This document shows, piece by piece, positions 46,764 through 64,000 of a DNA stretch of 64,000 nt. Numbering within the stretch: position 1 is the first letter of the stretch; each line of letters starts with the position of its first letter. Source of the stretch: Apostichopus japonicus (taxonomy: Eukaryota > Echinodermata > Holothuroidea > Aspidochirotida > Stichopodidae); assembly GCF_037975245.1 (NCBI RefSeq), contig NC_092583.1, forward strand, positions 9,398,764 to 9,462,763, read 5' to 3'. The notes below the pieces were generated by a model, which was given only the letters and a program-made list of their open reading frames with translations, was not told the origin of the DNA and made no database searches. A program made the translations under genes and the position numbers.

Positions 46764-47377
46764 CATTAACTTAAGTTATGGTTCTCACTATGACCTTGTG
46801 TATACTAACAAGTTTGTGAATCATTAACTAACACAAGCCCTTAAAGAGAGGCAGATGCTATATCATCCACGAACTAATATTTTTACACGTTACTTGACCG
46901 TGTTCGTCTTTGCTATCAAACTGCAAGCACGGGAAATTTATTCTTGAATATTTTCTTGACCAAATAGATCATTAATGGTAAGTTTACATCTGTTTTCATA
47001 TTTTCTCCTGTTTTTCATTTTCGTTTCCATTTTTATATCAAGTCCAGGTTTACTAAAGAAAGGTAAAAAGTATTTAACATTTACTGTAAACAAAATATAT
47101 ATAACTATATGTATCTGGAATAGAGCAGGTTAGCAAACATCAAACATAAATTGGTCCGGATTATGATATGAAACTTATAATCAGAGACGCTTACACGCAT
47201 AATATACCGTTAATTTGCATAGCAAAATTTCGACTTATTTCTCGAAACTGGTGTCTCGAAATGTAAATAAGTAAATTCCTATTAATACTGTTACAAGAAA
47301 TGGATGGTAAGAACACTAGAAGATCAATAAATTTTGATACTAAACAGTTTGATGTCTTCTGTTCGTTTCCTCAGACC

Positions 47378-63292
<15,915 letters not shown>

Positions 63293-64000
63293 GTAAGTTT
63301 GTGCAATAGTACTAACCCCACCCCACTCCCACCCCCCCCCAAAAAAAACATGTCACCTTATTGAAAGTGTTTTTCATTTTCCATCTATCTATACACAATA
63401 GCATAGCTTCAACGAAATGGACATTAGGATACCGAATTCCAAACAAATACGCACACACAGCGGTGTGTTATACGCTCATCTTAATTAGAACCCCATTGTT
63501 TAATTTTCTATTGTTCGAATCCAGGTACTCTAACCTTAACAATACACCTGGACAATTCTTCTGAGGACGTGGTGACTCTGTGCAAATGGCGTCTGAGAAC
63601 TGGGAATTCGTTTGTTCACTCACACTCACCCCCATACCCCCCCCCCCAGCCCCTCCTCAAGCACACAAACTTACTGAAAATCCTACGAACATCTTGCCGA
63701 GACTTCCTGTGGGATTGTTTAGTGCTAACAGATTATTCTTTTGGGTGGCATACTCCTACTAGAGTCTCTATCAATCCGCCCGAGTGTTCTCCTATCTCAG
63801 GAAAAGTGCCATAAAGCAGCAGGAAAACATCTTTTTTGACATGTTATCAATCAAATTCTATTTTTTTGTTTGCTTGGATGTTGAAGAGCATTAATGGAAG
63901 TACATGTGGTGAAAACATTGGGTCAATTGAGGCAACTTAGATCACTTTAGACCTCTCAGGAACAGCGTACGAAAATTGTTTACTACTGAGTGAAGAGGTT
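63293..64000 (+). other. Gene 3 intron 16, continuing past the window
   Basis: No second-half CUB4 exon (a V/I-Y-D-G start with LCG/FCG) was found up to 64000, so the last exon lies outside. C-tracts at 63335 and 63640. Confidence 0.6.

Larger units (their letters stand above)
40705..47377. promoter_or_regulatory. Divergent intergenic region of genes 2 and 3
   Basis: 6.7 kb separate the two start codons, which point away from each other. Promoters and 5' UTR exons of both genes should lie here, since both ATGs directly follow splice acceptors. I could not place a TATA box or start site. Contents: GGGGT pentamer array, the U2-headed array, a hAT-like insertion, two TA tracts, and a stretch at 41264-41400 (GTCGGCGGGCCAAATCCGTC) that resembles old hAT ends. 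Confidence 0.45.

Noticed and set aside
47300-47377. Upstream in-frame ATG as the start of gene 3
   Set aside because: It would add 26 polar residues before a clear signal peptide, and a splice acceptor lies between it and the ATG at 47378.

Overview
The window is animal nuclear DNA: AT-rich, intron-dense and full of transposon debris, simple repeats and minisatellites. It suggests a marine invertebrate deuterostome, perhaps an echinoderm such as a sea cucumber. The taxon is an inference from gene family and genome texture and is not proven by the sequence.

The main content is a cluster of three paralogous, multi-exon genes for secreted serine proteases. Gene 1 (+, 3445-23779, 15 coding exons, 755 aa) and gene 2 (-, 40704-26897, 15 coding exons, 770 aa) are complete and convergent. 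Gene 3 (+, 47378 to beyond 63292, 16 coding exons seen, 848 aa) is divergent from gene 2 and runs off the right edge before its last exon. I rebuilt all 46 coding exons by hand from splice sites and reading phase. Each protein has a signal peptide, an I9-type inhibitory propeptide, a proteinase K/aqualysin-type subtilase domain (family S8) and an array of CUB domains: three in genes 1 and 2, four in gene 3. The Asp/His/Ser triad, the oxyanion Asn and four cysteines matching the two aqualysin I disulfides are present in all three. Every intron interrupts all three genes at the same place and phase.

Layout: 1-3444 is upstream of gene 1 and holds a decayed Penelope-like reverse transcriptase fragment. 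3445-23779 is gene 1, whose introns carry a possible 4-kb inverted-repeat element, three hAT-like insertions (one nested in another) and two 33-bp minisatellites. 23780-26896 is the convergent intergenic space and holds a full-length U2-snRNA-headed SINE with target-site duplications. 26897-40704 is gene 2, whose serine exon sits between two long repeats. 40705-47377 is the divergent promoter space, with a tandem array of the U2-headed repeat interrupted by a hAT insertion. 47378-64000 is gene 3.

The genes look like a local expansion of extracellular proteases. The catalytic module is constant, the CUB array varies by duplication of a two-exon cassette, and gene 1 has diverged around the active site. 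Three short retro-insertions with 13-15 bp target-site duplications share a 3' end that carries a hammerhead-ribozyme-like motif in one copy. These and the U2-headed SINE are the most unusual non-coding elements.
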